Source: Leptospira sp. WS39.C2 (GTDB lineage Bacteria; Spirochaetota; Leptospiria; Leptospirales; Leptospiraceae). Taken from it: a stretch of 64,000 nt of DNA. The notes under the pieces were generated by a model that saw nothing but the letters and a program-made list of their open reading frames with translations, made no database searches and was not told where the DNA came from. Below, piece after piece: positions 44,119 to 52,960 of this stretch (position 1 is its first letter; each line of letters starts with the position of its first letter). The DNA lies in assembly GCF_040833965.1 (NCBI RefSeq), contig NZ_CP162143.1, positions 62,001 to 126,000 of the forward strand, read 5' to 3'. The position numbers were made by a program, and so were the translations under genes.

Positions 44119-44930
44119 ATTCATGTATGTACGAAGCAGACGTATTTCATAAACGTACTGCACCGACAGAAAACAAATTCCGATATAAAATATTTAATTT
44201 TTATTTGGACTTGGAAGAAATAGACCAGTTGTCCCACAAATCAGCGATTTTTTCAAGAAATCGTTGGAATTTGTTCTCTTTTTACGATCGGGACCACCTT
44301 CAATTTGGGAAAACAACGATCTATGAAAATGTAAAAACCTTCCTCGAAGCATCTGGTGTGAAGGTGCCCATTGGCAAAATTTTCCTCTTAACCAATCTTA
44401 GAGTTCTTGGTTATGTGTTCAATCCAGTCAGTTTCTATTTTTGTTTTGACCAAAAGGGAGAACCGATTGTTGCGATTGCAGAAGTAGGGAATACCTTTGG
44501 GGAAATCAAACCATACATAGGTTGGTTTCAAAAAGCAAATGGTACAATTGCAAATCCAGATGTATACATACGCGAACAAAAACAATTTTATGTCTCACCT
44601 TTCATCCCATTAGATTCTGAATTTGAATTTCGACTGAACCTTCCCAATGAAAAATTACAGATCGGAGTCGACTCTTATGAAGAAGGGAAACGAATTTTAA
44701 TCACGTCCTTTATAGGAAAAAAAATTCCATTTCAATCCAAATACTTATTAAAACTTTTCATCCAATTTCCATTTATTACCGTCAAAATAATAACATTGAT
44801 TCATTGGCAAGCATTCAAGTTGTGGATCAAAAAAATTCCTTACATAAAGAAACACCAAAACTTAGAGAAACAAACAGGAGTTCCCCTTGGAAAAATCAGC
44901 GAACCAGTCCCTTTTACAAGAAACGATTGA
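44109..44930 (+). CDS. DUF1365-family protein
   Basis: 273 residues. The start LNSCMYEADVFHKRTAPTENKFRYKIFNFYLDLEEI is the normal DUF1365 beginning, with the family blocks RVLGYVFNPVSFYFCFD near residue 100 and AEVGNTFGE near 125, and FHVSPFIPLDSEFEFR-like sequence (YVSPFIPLDSEFEF) near 160. The family is unnamed but lies with FAD oxidoreductase and CFA synthase, suggesting lipid modification. Overlaps the upstream gene by 10 bases and the downstream one by 44 bases if the TTG start is right. Confidence 0.9.
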   Translation: MDLNSCMYEADVFHKRTAPTENKFRYKIFNFYLDLEEIDQLSHKSAIFSRNRWNLFSFYDRDHLQFGKTTIYENVKTFLEASGVKVPIGKIFLLTNLRVLGYVFNPVSFYFCFDQKGEPIVAIAEVGNTFGEIKPYIGWFQKANGTIANPDVYIREQKQFYVSPFIPLDSEFEFRLNLPNEKLQIGVDSYEEGKRILITSFIGKKIPFQSKYLLKLFIQFPFITVKIITLIHWQAFKLWIKKIPYIKKHQNLEKQTGVPLGKISEPVPFTRND

Positions 44931-46200
44931 TTCAGAGCTTTTTAGTGAACTAAAGGATAAGTCAGTCACAGAACAATATCCTATTTTTAGAAAAATATTT
45001 TTTAAAGCAATGAGTTCCATGAAACGTGGATCTCTTCGTATGATATTGCCGAACGGCGAACAAGTGATATTGGGTGATACAAATAGTGGATATGATCCAA
45101 AGTTTCATACGGCTCTTATTCATGTAAAAAATCCAATATTCTTCAAGAAATCTGTGTTACACGGTGACATTGGCTTCTCCGAATCCTATTTAACTGGAGA
45201 TTGGGATACTGATTCTATTGAAAATGTAATTTCTTGGTTTATATTGAATGTGGACGAAGCTCCTAATTTATCTGGTGCAAAGAAAAAACTGTTCCATTTG
45301 GATTTGTTCAATTTGGGAAATAAGTTTTTACATTTCCTTCGCAGAAATACACTTACAGGTAGTAAAAAAAATATAGTAGAACACTATGATTTAGGGAATA
45401 GTTTTTATAAATTATTTTTAGATCCTACTATGACTTATAGCTCAGCTTATTTTGAGTCGCTTAACCAAACTTTGGAAGAAGCTCAAACCGTAAAAGTTGA
45501 TAAACTTTGTCAAAAATTAAAATTAAATCCAAAAGATCACCTTTTGGAAATTGGAAGTGGTTGGGGATTTTTGTCCATCCATGCTGCTAAGAATTACGGG
45601 TGTAAAGTAACGACTGTAACACTTTCTGAAGAACAATATAAGTTTGCAAAAGAACGCATTGAAAAAGAAGGTTTGTCCGACAAAATCGAAATTCGAATCC
45701 AAGATTATCGAAAAATTGAAGGTAAGTTTTCAAAACTTGTTTCTGTGGAAATGTTGGAAGCAGTGGGAGATGCGTTTTATGAAACTTTTTTCCAGAAGTG
45801 CCAAGACTTACTCACACAAGATGGAATTATGGCATTACAGGTGATTACATGTCCTGACTCTCGTTTTACTTCCTTTAAGAAAGGAATTGATTTTATTCAA
45901 AAACATATTTTCCCAGGTTCTCTTTTGCCTTCTATTGGACGAATGAACCAAGCGATCAATCGGACAGGTGACATGTATTTGCATCATTTGGAAGATATGG
46001 GTTTGAGTTATGCAAAAACTCTTCGTTTGTGGTCAAAAGCATTTGAAGAAAACCTAACGGAAGTGAGGACACAAGGATATAGTGAAGCTTTTATCCGAAA
46101 ATGGAGATATTATTTGGCATATTGTGCAGCAGCGTTCCAAATGAGAAACATCAGTGTTGTCCAATCCGTTTATGTCAGACCTAATAATTTAAATATTTAA
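44887..46200 (+). CDS. Cyclopropane-fatty-acid synthase-type methyltransferase
   Basis: 437 residues. N-terminal fold (about 30-130), then the SAM-dependent methyltransferase domain: HYDLGNSFYKLFLDPTMTYS and YFESLNQTLEEAQ, LLEIGSGWGFLSIHAAKNYG near residue 230 (SAM loop), SVEMLEAVGDAFYETFF near 285 and YIHKHIFPGS-like QKHIFPGSLLPSIGRM near 330. It uses S-adenosylmethionine to methylate the double bond of membrane lipid acyl chains. The TTG at 44887 has GGAG at good distance. Third gene of the set, followed by a good hairpin. Confidence 0.93.
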   Translation: MEKSANQSLLQETIDSELFSELKDKSVTEQYPIFRKIFFKAMSSMKRGSLRMILPNGEQVILGDTNSGYDPKFHTALIHVKNPIFFKKSVLHGDIGFSESYLTGDWDTDSIENVISWFILNVDEAPNLSGAKKKLFHLDLFNLGNKFLHFLRRNTLTGSKKNIVEHYDLGNSFYKLFLDPTMTYSSAYFESLNQTLEEAQTVKVDKLCQKLKLNPKDHLLEIGSGWGFLSIHAAKNYGCKVTTVTLSEEQYKFAKERIEKEGLSDKIEIRIQDYRKIEGKFSKLVSVEMLEAVGDAFYETFFQKCQDLLTQDGIMALQVITCPDSRFTSFKKGIDFIQKHIFPGSLLPSIGRMNQAINRTGDMYLHHLEDMGLSYAKTLRLWSKAFEENLTEVRTQGYSEAFIRKWRYYLAYCAAAFQMRNISVVQSVYVRPNNLNI

Positions 46201-46213
46201 ATTATTTTCCAAT

Positions 46214-46250
46214 CCAATGGATGGATTAGATTTCCGTCCATTGGTGTTTT
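46214..46250 (+). terminator. Terminator after the CFA-synthase gene
   Basis: An 11-bp stem CCAATGGATGG / CCGTCCATTGG (one T-G pair) with a 9-base loop, then TGTTTTAT. 14 bases after the stop. Good stem, moderate T tract. Confidence 0.7.
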
Positions 46251-46302
46251 ATCCCACAAAAAACATCTTGCCAAACAAAGCTTCAAGCGTATCCCTCTGT
46301 CT

Positions 46303-46749
46303 ATGAGAGAAACCAAATCTACTTTTACTTTTGATGAACCAATTGAACGATTGTGGTCAGCTGTTACCATTTATGAAGTGTTAGTGCATTGGTTGGCTGA
46401 TGAAGTTCGAGGAAGGCCAAAGGTAGGAGGAGAATTCTCCTGGACTTGGAAATTGGGACTCGAGGGAAATTTTACATCCCATGGGACTTATAAAAAAATT
46501 GATCCGCTGAAAGAACTTGTGATGGAATGGAAAGACCATCCTGCAGGTGACATTTTTTTACAGTTAATTTTTGAATCAACTGGACCGAATAGTTCAAAAC
46601 TAACAATTGTTAATGGGGGATTCCCTGACAATGATTCTTCACAAGTGTGGCTAGACGGTGCCAAAGAGGCATGGGATGGACAAGCTGTACTCTTAAAAGA
46701 ATTTCTAAAACAAAATTCTGACATCAGTAAATTTATGAAAAAAACTTGA
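46303..46749 (+). CDS. SRPBCC/AHSA1-family protein
   Basis: 148 residues, cytoplasmic, a helix-grip fold of the AHSA1 type: RETKSTFTFDEPIERLWSAVT at the start, VLVHWLADEVRGRPKVGGEFSW near residue 30, then GTYKKIDPLKELVMEWKDHP and a long C-terminal helix (WLDGAKEAWDGQAVLLKEFL). AHSA1 members bind Hsp90-like clients or hydrophobic ligands; the role here is unknown. Single gene. Confidence 0.85.
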   Translation: MRETKSTFTFDEPIERLWSAVTIYEVLVHWLADEVRGRPKVGGEFSWTWKLGLEGNFTSHGTYKKIDPLKELVMEWKDHPAGDIFLQLIFESTGPNSSKLTIVNGGFPDNDSSQVWLDGAKEAWDGQAVLLKEFLKQNSDISKFMKKT

Positions 46750-46807
46750 TCTCTCGACCCTTTCTAAAATCCTGGTAAAAGTAAGGGTTGTTAAGGAGGG
46801 TTGGAAG

Positions 46808-47170
46808 ATGGAATATCCTGAATTGGAATCTTATTTCCAGAAATTAACTGATATAACAGACCGTATCGCAATGATGAATAATCATTTTGATGCGACACCT
46901 GAGATCGACATATCACAGTTATCTGATTTTATTGAAGACATTCAATCAAAGGATTGGGAAAACACTGATAGAGAGTATTATGAACTCTTTACTAGTTATT
47001 TCACTTTCCATGTAAAAACTGTAGAAGAAATCATCCAAGAAGCACGTGAGATTTTGAATCCTGAAAATAGGGAACACGTGAAAAAATTAGTAAGCCATGT
47101 TCGAAAGGCTGATGATTGGTTCTTAAGTCTCAAAAAGAAACGCAAACTTGCTCGTACACAAGTAGCATAA
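46808..47170 (+). CDS. Small helical protein, unknown
   Basis: 120 residues, mostly amphipathic helix, no signal peptide, no family recognised. The middle is acidic (IDISQLSDFIEDIQSKDW), and the end is basic (VRKADDWFLSLKKKRKLAR), which could bind nucleic acid or membrane. AAGGAGG is well placed before ATG 46808, so translation should be efficient. 58 bp after the AHSA1 gene. Followed by a hairpin. Confidence 0.6.
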   Translation: MEYPELESYFQKLTDITDRIAMMNNHFDATPEIDISQLSDFIEDIQSKDWENTDREYYELFTSYFTFHVKTVEEIIQEAREILNPENREHVKKLVSHVRKADDWFLSLKKKRKLARTQVA

Positions 47171-47177
47171 TCACATT

Positions 47178-47203
47178 CTCCCTCATACGAAAGTCTGAGG
47201 GAG
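47178..47203 (+). terminator. Hairpin after the small helical gene
   Basis: A perfect 8-bp inverted repeat CTCCCTCA / TGAGGGAG with 10-base loop, 8 bases after the stop. Only a weak T tract follows, so it may be a terminator or an RNA-stabilising hairpin. Confidence 0.5.
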
Positions 47204-47253
47204 GTATCTCAATTCGCTTTACATTTTAATCCGTTTCCTTTCTCCTTTCAGAT

Positions 47254-48315
47254 ATGCTCAAGGCACGGTTCCTTTTTTACCCAATTTTTCTTTTGTTATT
47301 TTTGTTTTTAGTGGATTCCATATTTAGAATCCCATATATTCAAACACTTGCGAAAATTGATTTAACAGCAGTTAATTATAAAGCAAAATCTGATTTTTTA
47401 GAAAAATTAGTGAAAGAAAAACCAGGAGTGAATACTCCCAAAACAAAAAAAATCATGTTGGTTTTGGGTTCCTCTCGTTTGTTGTATTTTGATCATGATG
47501 AACTTACTTCCTTTTATCCAGATTGGGAGATATACAATTTATCTTCTGCAGTAACCACTCCAGCTTATTACGACTTCCAACTCACAAAAATTTTAGATGC
47601 TGGCATCAAACCGGATCTTGTTATTATGGAAACCGATCCGAACCAATTTAACCAAAACTCTGTGTTCAAAAGTTCAAACTTAACTTACAGTTTTGATTTA
47701 GGTTATGTATTATCAAATTTATCATTGTTTGGGAAAGACCACGTTTCTTTTTATTTGGGACGTAAACTTTTTGCTGTAGGCACTTACAAACCGTATTTGG
47801 ACCAAATGTGGAAGAATTTTAAAAATCCATATTTAGATAATGTTCTAGGCATGCACCAATCAACATACGATTATATTCTTTCTCATAATGGGAATGGTTT
47901 ATCTCCAATTGATAATTATATGGAGAAAGATTCTAACGCACTCCTTCTTACTAGTCACCGAACGCTTGATTGGTTATTTGCCTCTTACCAAAGGAGTAAT
48001 ATGCAGTTTGGTTTTTATGAAAAAATTCTGACTAGATTACAGGAAGAAAAAATCAAAGCTGTTATCGTTTGGCCTTTATCTTCACCAGATTTTGAATCTT
48101 TAATGGAAAAAGAATCTCTTGTGAAAACATGGGAGGCTGAAATTGACGGTATTACAAAAAATCATAATTTTTCAATTTTGAAGTTAAAAAATGACCCATC
48201 TTATACTTGTAATGCGTTTGCAGATGGAGGCCATGTTGCGAAGGATTGTTATCGAGGTCTAATGAGATCTATTTTATTGGAATACTTTCGTAAGTATGAG
48301 CCAAATCGTTTGTAA
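47254..48315 (+). CDS. DUF1574-family SGNH-like membrane protein
   Basis: 353 residues. An N-terminal helix (FYPIFLLLFLFLVDSIF) anchors an exported domain that resembles Leptospira DUF1574 proteins (SGNH-hydrolase-like, related to alginate O-acetyltransferase AlgJ). The nucleophile block is MLVLGSSRLLYFDHDE near residue 70 (Gly-Ser-Ser), with SAVTTPAYYDFQLTKIL near 110 and LVIMETDPNQFN near 130. The C-terminal DxxH block is less clear: FADGGHVAKDCYRG has Asp and His that may complete the triad. It may O-acylate glycans. Its 3' end overlaps the convergent metalloprotease-like gene by 47 bases. Confidence 0.82.
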   Translation: MLKARFLFYPIFLLLFLFLVDSIFRIPYIQTLAKIDLTAVNYKAKSDFLEKLVKEKPGVNTPKTKKIMLVLGSSRLLYFDHDELTSFYPDWEIYNLSSAVTTPAYYDFQLTKILDAGIKPDLVIMETDPNQFNQNSVFKSSNLTYSFDLGYVLSNLSLFGKDHVSFYLGRKLFAVGTYKPYLDQMWKNFKNPYLDNVLGMHQSTYDYILSHNGNGLSPIDNYMEKDSNALLLTSHRTLDWLFASYQRSNMQFGFYEKILTRLQEEKIKAVIVWPLSSPDFESLMEKESLVKTWEAEIDGITKNHNFSILKLKNDPSYTCNAFADGGHVAKDCYRGLMRSILLEYFRKYEPNRL

Positions 48316-49774
48316 ATTCGATCCCACAAATTGGGATTACCCCTTTGTTAGTTGAGTTTTCAATTACTGTTTTCAACGAACGTGGTTTACTTGGATTTTG
48401 AATTGGTGAATCATCTTTACCTGGTATAAATTTTAAATTTGTGTTTAAACCTTGTGGCGAATTTGCCCAAAAAATAATGCCTTTTGTGACCCCTGTGATC
48501 CGACCATAGTTTTTGCGCGTGTTTGGTGCCGATATGGCTTGTGGAGTCGTTGTATAAAAGTTTCCTGCACCTTGTTTGATCGTTGATTTGCTTGTGGTTG
48601 GACTTACTGGGTTCGTGATCAAACGATTTAAACTTGTTGGTAAAGGGTATTTTACCAAAGCCGCAGTCAAATCGATTGTCGTTGGATTTTGAGAATCAGC
48701 TGTAACTTGCTGAACGGAGGTTAGATTGTTTATCCCAAAACTCTGTGCACTGAGTAAGGCAAACAGTCGAAAGAAAATATCATCATTTGTATTTGTCAAA
48801 CTGGTCGCATCAAAATTGGCACTCAATTTGAAAACATTCATTAAGTTTCCAGTAGAGTTTGCCCTTGTCCCACCAACTCCGATGACGGAATTTCGAAAAA
48901 AAACATTCCTTTGGGTTTCGTTTGTTCCTGAAATATCATATAGGTATCTCATAAACACATACGCAAACGAATATTGTTTAAGGACATCAGAACTGTTACT
49001 ATTCCAATCAAGTAAGGAGACACCGTTGATCCCATCATCACACCTGGAATCATTCACACCAGAATAACAATCCAATCGACTTGTTTGTGGGCCATAACCC
49101 GCAAGATCACTTGCTACTTCGCTTGTACCTTCGTTAATCCATAATTCGTCAGATTGGTTGCTATCATACATTTTTGGGAATCGAAGTAGGTGTTGGAACT
49201 CATGGGCTGCAGTGGATGCAAATGCGTTTGGATCATTGGAATTGGCTGCAATGAGTTCCTTTCCATCTAAATATAAAACCTCAGCAAAATTAGAACGAAC
49301 TCGAAACAAAAAATTATCGGGGAAATAATTGATTGGATCATAATACCCAGCAACATAAGCACTGTTTGCTGTTGCTCCATCTTTGATATCCATAATTAGG
49401 ATTTTTATTTTTCCATCACCATCAACATCACTTGGTGAACCAAATGTTTCCACGAGTTTGGGGTAGGTGATTGTATCAAAATCAGTTGCAAATTTGACTA
49501 AATTGAAATTCGTAGTTAAGGATTTTTCCTTATATACTTCAACAAAATTCCCTGAACTTACAAGTTCCACACTCACACAAACACTGTTTTGAGTTCGTAA
49601 ATCTCTTGCCCAAAGATCAGGACCCGAAACACAATTACTACCAAAGAGAGAATAGGCTCCTAATAATAAAAGTAGGTCATCATTTTTTCCTATTTCAGAA
49701 TTAAGCGGATTGCAATGCGATAGCGTAGTTGTTAAAAAGATAAAAGGAAGAAGGATTTTTATTCTGAAATGCAT
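48269..49774 (-). CDS. Lipoprotein with HEFQH zinc metalloprotease motif (M30-like)
   Basis: About 501 residues. Signal RIKILLPFIFLTTTL with lipobox LSHC. The zinc motif is AAHEFQHLLRF near residue 192, with the third Glu about 22 residues later in LWINEGTSEVASD, the gluzincin pattern seen in the M30 (hyicolysin) group. Upstream are DVDGDGKIKILIMDIKDG, a possible calcium-type loop. Two ATGs, 49777 and 49774, compete; both overlap the start of the divergent gene at 49769. It is an exported or surface lipoprotein protease by inference. Its 3' end overlaps the DUF1574 gene. Confidence 0.8.
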   Translation of the reverse strand: MHFRIKILLPFIFLTTTLSHCNPLNSEIGKNDDLLLLLGAYSLFGSNCVSGPDLWARDLRTQNSVCVSVELVSSGNFVEVYKEKSLTTNFNLVKFATDFDTITYPKLVETFGSPSDVDGDGKIKILIMDIKDGATANSAYVAGYYDPINYFPDNFLFRVRSNFAEVLYLDGKELIAANSNDPNAFASTAAHEFQHLLRFPKMYDSNQSDELWINEGTSEVASDLAGYGPQTSRLDCYSGVNDSRCDDGINGVSLLDWNSNSSDVLKQYSFAYVFMRYLYDISGTNETQRNVFFRNSVIGVGGTRANSTGNLMNVFKLSANFDATSLTNTNDDIFFRLFALLSAQSFGINNLTSVQQVTADSQNPTTIDLTAALVKYPLPTSLNRLITNPVSPTTSKSTIKQGAGNFYTTTPQAISAPNTRKNYGRITGVTKGIIFWANSPQGLNTNLKFIPGKDDSPIQNPSKPRSLKTVIENSTNKGVIPICGIEFTNDLAHTYESIPIK

Positions 49775-50419
49775 CATAAATTAGCGATCTTACTTTTCCT
49801 GTTGTTCTCTATCATTTGGACGAATCCTTTTTATGGAAAGTCCATAGAAGGTTTGTATTTTTCAGACCGTCAAACAACTGAAAATGGATACTTACTATTA
49901 GGGATAGAAATTTTTTCTGAAAAGGGAAAGTCTTTTTACAATGCCCAAGAACTTCGGTACAAAAAAACACTCGGTTGGGAAGAAGTTTTATTTGTAGGGA
50001 AAATTACGAAAGATGGGAATGAATGGATCTTGGTGCCTGAAGCATGCCAGATCCGAGCTAAGGAATTGTGGGATACAAAGTTTGCCCTATTACGCCGGTT
50101 TGATTGTGACCATCTTACATTTCGTCTCATGAAAAATGAAAAAGGCCAATGGGTGATCTCCGAATCCTTACTTGGAACCCTCCAAAACCTAGCATTTTCA
50201 CACGAAATCGAACACCTTGCTGGGAGCCCGGTTGCCGTTCAAATCCCTGGTTCCTCTGGAGCCGAGGAAGGGTTTTGGGGCTTCCATTTGAATGGTTTAG
50301 GGGGCAAAGGTCCAGAAAAAACTTGGAACCCTTCCAAACGGATTTGGGAGCCTTTTTCTGGGTATAAGTCGAACCAAGAACTACAATTCTACCGATGGAA
50401 ACGAACCTTTTCTAATTGA
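49769..50419 (+). CDS. Exported protein, unknown
   Basis: 216 residues with a signal peptide HHKLAILLFLLFSIIWTNPFYG cleaved near YGKS. The mature part has mixed strands and a tryptophan-rich C-terminus (EEGFWGFHLNGLGGKGPEKT, then WNPSKRIWEPFSGYK). No family recognised. AAGAAGGA lies about 14 bases upstream, further than ideal. The ATG overlaps the start of the divergent lipoprotein gene, so each gene's promoter must lie within the other's coding region, or one start is misplaced. It is 34 bp upstream of the glycan module and may be cotranscribed with it. Confidence 0.65.
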   Translation: MHHKLAILLFLLFSIIWTNPFYGKSIEGLYFSDRQTTENGYLLLGIEIFSEKGKSFYNAQELRYKKTLGWEEVLFVGKITKDGNEWILVPEACQIRAKELWDTKFALLRRFDCDHLTFRLMKNEKGQWVISESLLGTLQNLAFSHEIEHLAGSPVAVQIPGSSGAEEGFWGFHLNGLGGKGPEKTWNPSKRIWEPFSGYKSNQELQFYRWKRTFSN

Positions 50420-50453
50420 CCCAAACCCTCCCTCCAGGGACTTTCCTTTTACA

Positions 50454-51929
50454 TTGAAAAAGATCAGAATTGGGGTGATTGCCGCCGCTGGAAAAGGCAC
50501 TAGAGCTTATCCCCGCACCAGTTTCATTCCAAAACCACTTTTTGTCGTTGAAGGCAAAACCATTCTGCACCGTAACGTGGAGTTAATGGTCAAAACCTTT
50601 GGGATTGAAAAGGTTTATGTCCTTGTGGGTCACCTCAAAGAACAAATCATCAGTGAAATTGAACAAATTCGTTTGGATCTACCCAAAGTAGTCGTGGAAC
50701 CTGTTCCATGGACTGAACGTGGCCTTGCTTCCGATGTCGCCAGTCTTGAAAAAACAATCCGAGAACCATTTTTAACAATTCTAGGAGATGAGTTTTATTA
50801 TAGAACCGACCACCAAAACTTTCTAAAAAGTCTGAAAAATCATCCAAAAATGGCAGCTTCCATTGGAGTTGTAAAAACATCATTATTATCACGGATTCGT
50901 AAAAACTATTCAGTTGTATTAGAAGATGATAAAATTCTAAATTTGGTAGAAAAACCAGAGAACCCACCAAATGAACTTTTAGGTTTAGGGAGTTATTTTT
51001 TCACTCCCGAATATTTTGAATTTTTCAAAAAAACACCAGCCTCTACAAAATCGGGTGTGATTGAAATCACAGATGTTATCGATAAAATGGCTAAAGAATC
51101 GAGTGGTGGTGTTTACGCTACGATGTTAAATTGTGAATACTTTAACATTAATTCAATGCAAGATTATTATCATGCTGTTTATGAAGTTCGAAATGATTTA
51201 TTTTCTAAGTTTAAAACCAGTTTAATCATACCAACCAATCAAAACGAAAGATCGATAACAGATGTTATAGTTGATTTTAAAGACAAATTTAATGAAATCA
51301 TAGTTATTGATAATGAATCAACTGATAATACACTGACACTTGCGAAAAAGGAAAAAGTAAAAACATACACTTTCCCAGGAGATGGAGATCCTGCAAGACT
51401 TGGAGAACAAGTCCGACGTGGGATCGAATATGCAACAGGTGATATCCTTGTTGTAGTTTCTCCTGACGGTTCCTTTCGTTCAAAAGATTTTCCAAAACTT
51501 CTAGAGTATATGAAAGATTCAGATATGGTGATTGGTACAAGGACTACAAGGCAGATGATCGAACAAGGTTCGAACCTAAAACCATTATATCGATTGGTGA
51601 ATTTACTTATGGGTAAACTTGTCGAAGTATTCTGGTGGGGACAAGAGCCGCGTTTTACAGATGTGGATTGCCAATTTTTCTCTGTTTGGCGAGAGTCCTA
51701 TGATCGTGTTAAACCACAATTGGTCGTGGAAGATAGAAAGTTTATTGTTGAGCTTATGATTGATATTGTTCGTTCTCATATGAGATGTATTGAAATTCCA
51801 GTTTCTTATTTTAAGCCAGTAGGACAGGTGGAATACCGATTGCGGGACATGATTTCTGATTCATTACAAATATTTAAATTGATATTATCAAAAAAGTTTT
51901 TCCTAGGAGAAAGTCGCGATGGCGAATAA
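50454..51929 (+). CDS. Fused sugar nucleotidyltransferase and GT2 glycosyltransferase
   Basis: 491 residues, TTG start. Residues 1-235 are a nucleotidyltransferase: VIAAAGKGTRAYPRTSFIPKPL is the nucleotide-binding signature, with ILGDEFYYRTD for the metal and FEITDVIDKM-like IEITDVIDKM near 205. Residues 245-480 are a GT2: TSLIIPTNQNERSITDVIVD, IVIDNESTDNT (DxD-type region) and VVVSPDGSFRSKDFPKL, then YRLVNLLMGKLVEVF. So one protein both activates a sugar and probably transfers it. The TTG has CTTTCC upstream and no strong ribosome site. First gene of the surface-glycan module, overlapping the epimerase by 11 bases. Confidence 0.85.
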   Translation: MKKIRIGVIAAAGKGTRAYPRTSFIPKPLFVVEGKTILHRNVELMVKTFGIEKVYVLVGHLKEQIISEIEQIRLDLPKVVVEPVPWTERGLASDVASLEKTIREPFLTILGDEFYYRTDHQNFLKSLKNHPKMAASIGVVKTSLLSRIRKNYSVVLEDDKILNLVEKPENPPNELLGLGSYFFTPEYFEFFKKTPASTKSGVIEITDVIDKMAKESSGGVYATMLNCEYFNINSMQDYYHAVYEVRNDLFSKFKTSLIIPTNQNERSITDVIVDFKDKFNEIIVIDNESTDNTLTLAKKEKVKTYTFPGDGDPARLGEQVRRGIEYATGDILVVVSPDGSFRSKDFPKLLEYMKDSDMVIGTRTTRQMIEQGSNLKPLYRLVNLLMGKLVEVFWWGQEPRFTDVDCQFFSVWRESYDRVKPQLVVEDRKFIVELMIDIVRSHMRCIEIPVSYFKPVGQVEYRLRDMISDSLQIFKLILSKKFFLGESRDGE

Positions 51930-52959
51930 AGTATTAGTTACAGGTGGTTGTGGGTTTTTAGGCTCACATGTTTGTGAATTATTTCGTAAAGAAGGTTGGG
52001 ATGTTGTAAGTTTTGACAACATGACAAAATACGAATTAAAAAGAACAGGATACGGATCCGACGCTACAAGAGATTATAACTGGAATTATCTAAAATCAAT
52101 CGGTGTCACTATGGTAAAAGGTGACATTCGTAATTTAGAACATTTAATGGATCGAAGTGTTGATTGTGATTATATCATTCATACTGCTGCCCAACCTGCT
52201 ATGACAATTTCTTGGGAAGACCCTGAACTTGATTTTTCAACCAATGTGATTGGAACTTTTAATGTTATGGAAGCTGCAAGGAAACACAAAATCCCTGTGG
52301 TGAATACTTCTTCCATTCACGTCTATGGAAATTCCATTAATGATAGTTTGAAAGAAGATAAAACTTCTTATGTACGCGAGCCTGTTGAAATCCCTGTGAC
52401 ACACCCAACAATGGTGGGTCAAATTTCGCCATTACATGCATCAAAAATGAGTGCTGAACATTATGTTCGGTCTTATACAGATATGTATGGAGTAAAAGCC
52501 GCTAGTTTCCGTTTTACTGGAATCTACGGAGAACGCCAGTTTGGTGGTGAGGATCATGGTTGGGTTGCTAATTTTGCGATTCGTTCTGTATTTGGTTTGC
52601 CACTTAGAATTTTTGGAACAGGGAAACAGACGAGGGACATCTTACATGCAGAAGATGGAGCCAAGTCCTACCTCGAATTTTTTAAAAACCCGATTCCAGG
52701 TGTTTACAATATTGGAGGCGCAAGCCCACATAAAATTTCATTATTAGAATGTATCACTCTCATAGGCGAAATACTTGGTAAAAAACAAGAAATCCTTTTT
52801 GAAGTGGAAAGGCCTGGTGATATGCGTTATTTCATCTGCGACATTTCTGAAGCGAAAAAATTTGGATTCAATCCAAAAATCCTTCCAAAAGAAGGGGTCA
52901 CTCGTTTATTGAAATGGATTGAAGCGAACAAAGACGTATTTAACATCGCTGGAAAATAA
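51919..52959 (+). CDS. SDR-family NAD-dependent sugar-nucleotide epimerase/dehydratase
   Basis: 346 residues, an extended SDR. Nucleotide motif VLVTGGCGFLGSHVCELF at residues 5-22, DYIIHTAAQPAMTISWEDPE near 75, and after that SSIHVYGNS near 130. It resembles CDP-paratose/tyvelose 2-epimerase: FRFTGIYGERQFGGEDHGWVA near 195. At the active site the YxxxK motif reads SPLHASKMSAEHYV, with Leu where Tyr is expected (codon TTA). So the usual catalytic Tyr is missing, or another residue serves. Ends 1 base before the GT2 gene. Confidence 0.85.
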   Translation: MANKVLVTGGCGFLGSHVCELFRKEGWDVVSFDNMTKYELKRTGYGSDATRDYNWNYLKSIGVTMVKGDIRNLEHLMDRSVDCDYIIHTAAQPAMTISWEDPELDFSTNVIGTFNVMEAARKHKIPVVNTSSIHVYGNSINDSLKEDKTSYVREPVEIPVTHPTMVGQISPLHASKMSAEHYVRSYTDMYGVKAASFRFTGIYGERQFGGEDHGWVANFAIRSVFGLPLRIFGTGKQTRDILHAEDGAKSYLEFFKNPIPGVYNIGGASPHKISLLECITLIGEILGKKQEILFEVERPGDMRYFICDISEAKKFGFNPKILPKEGVTRLLKWIEANKDVFNIAGK

Positions 52960-52960
52960 A

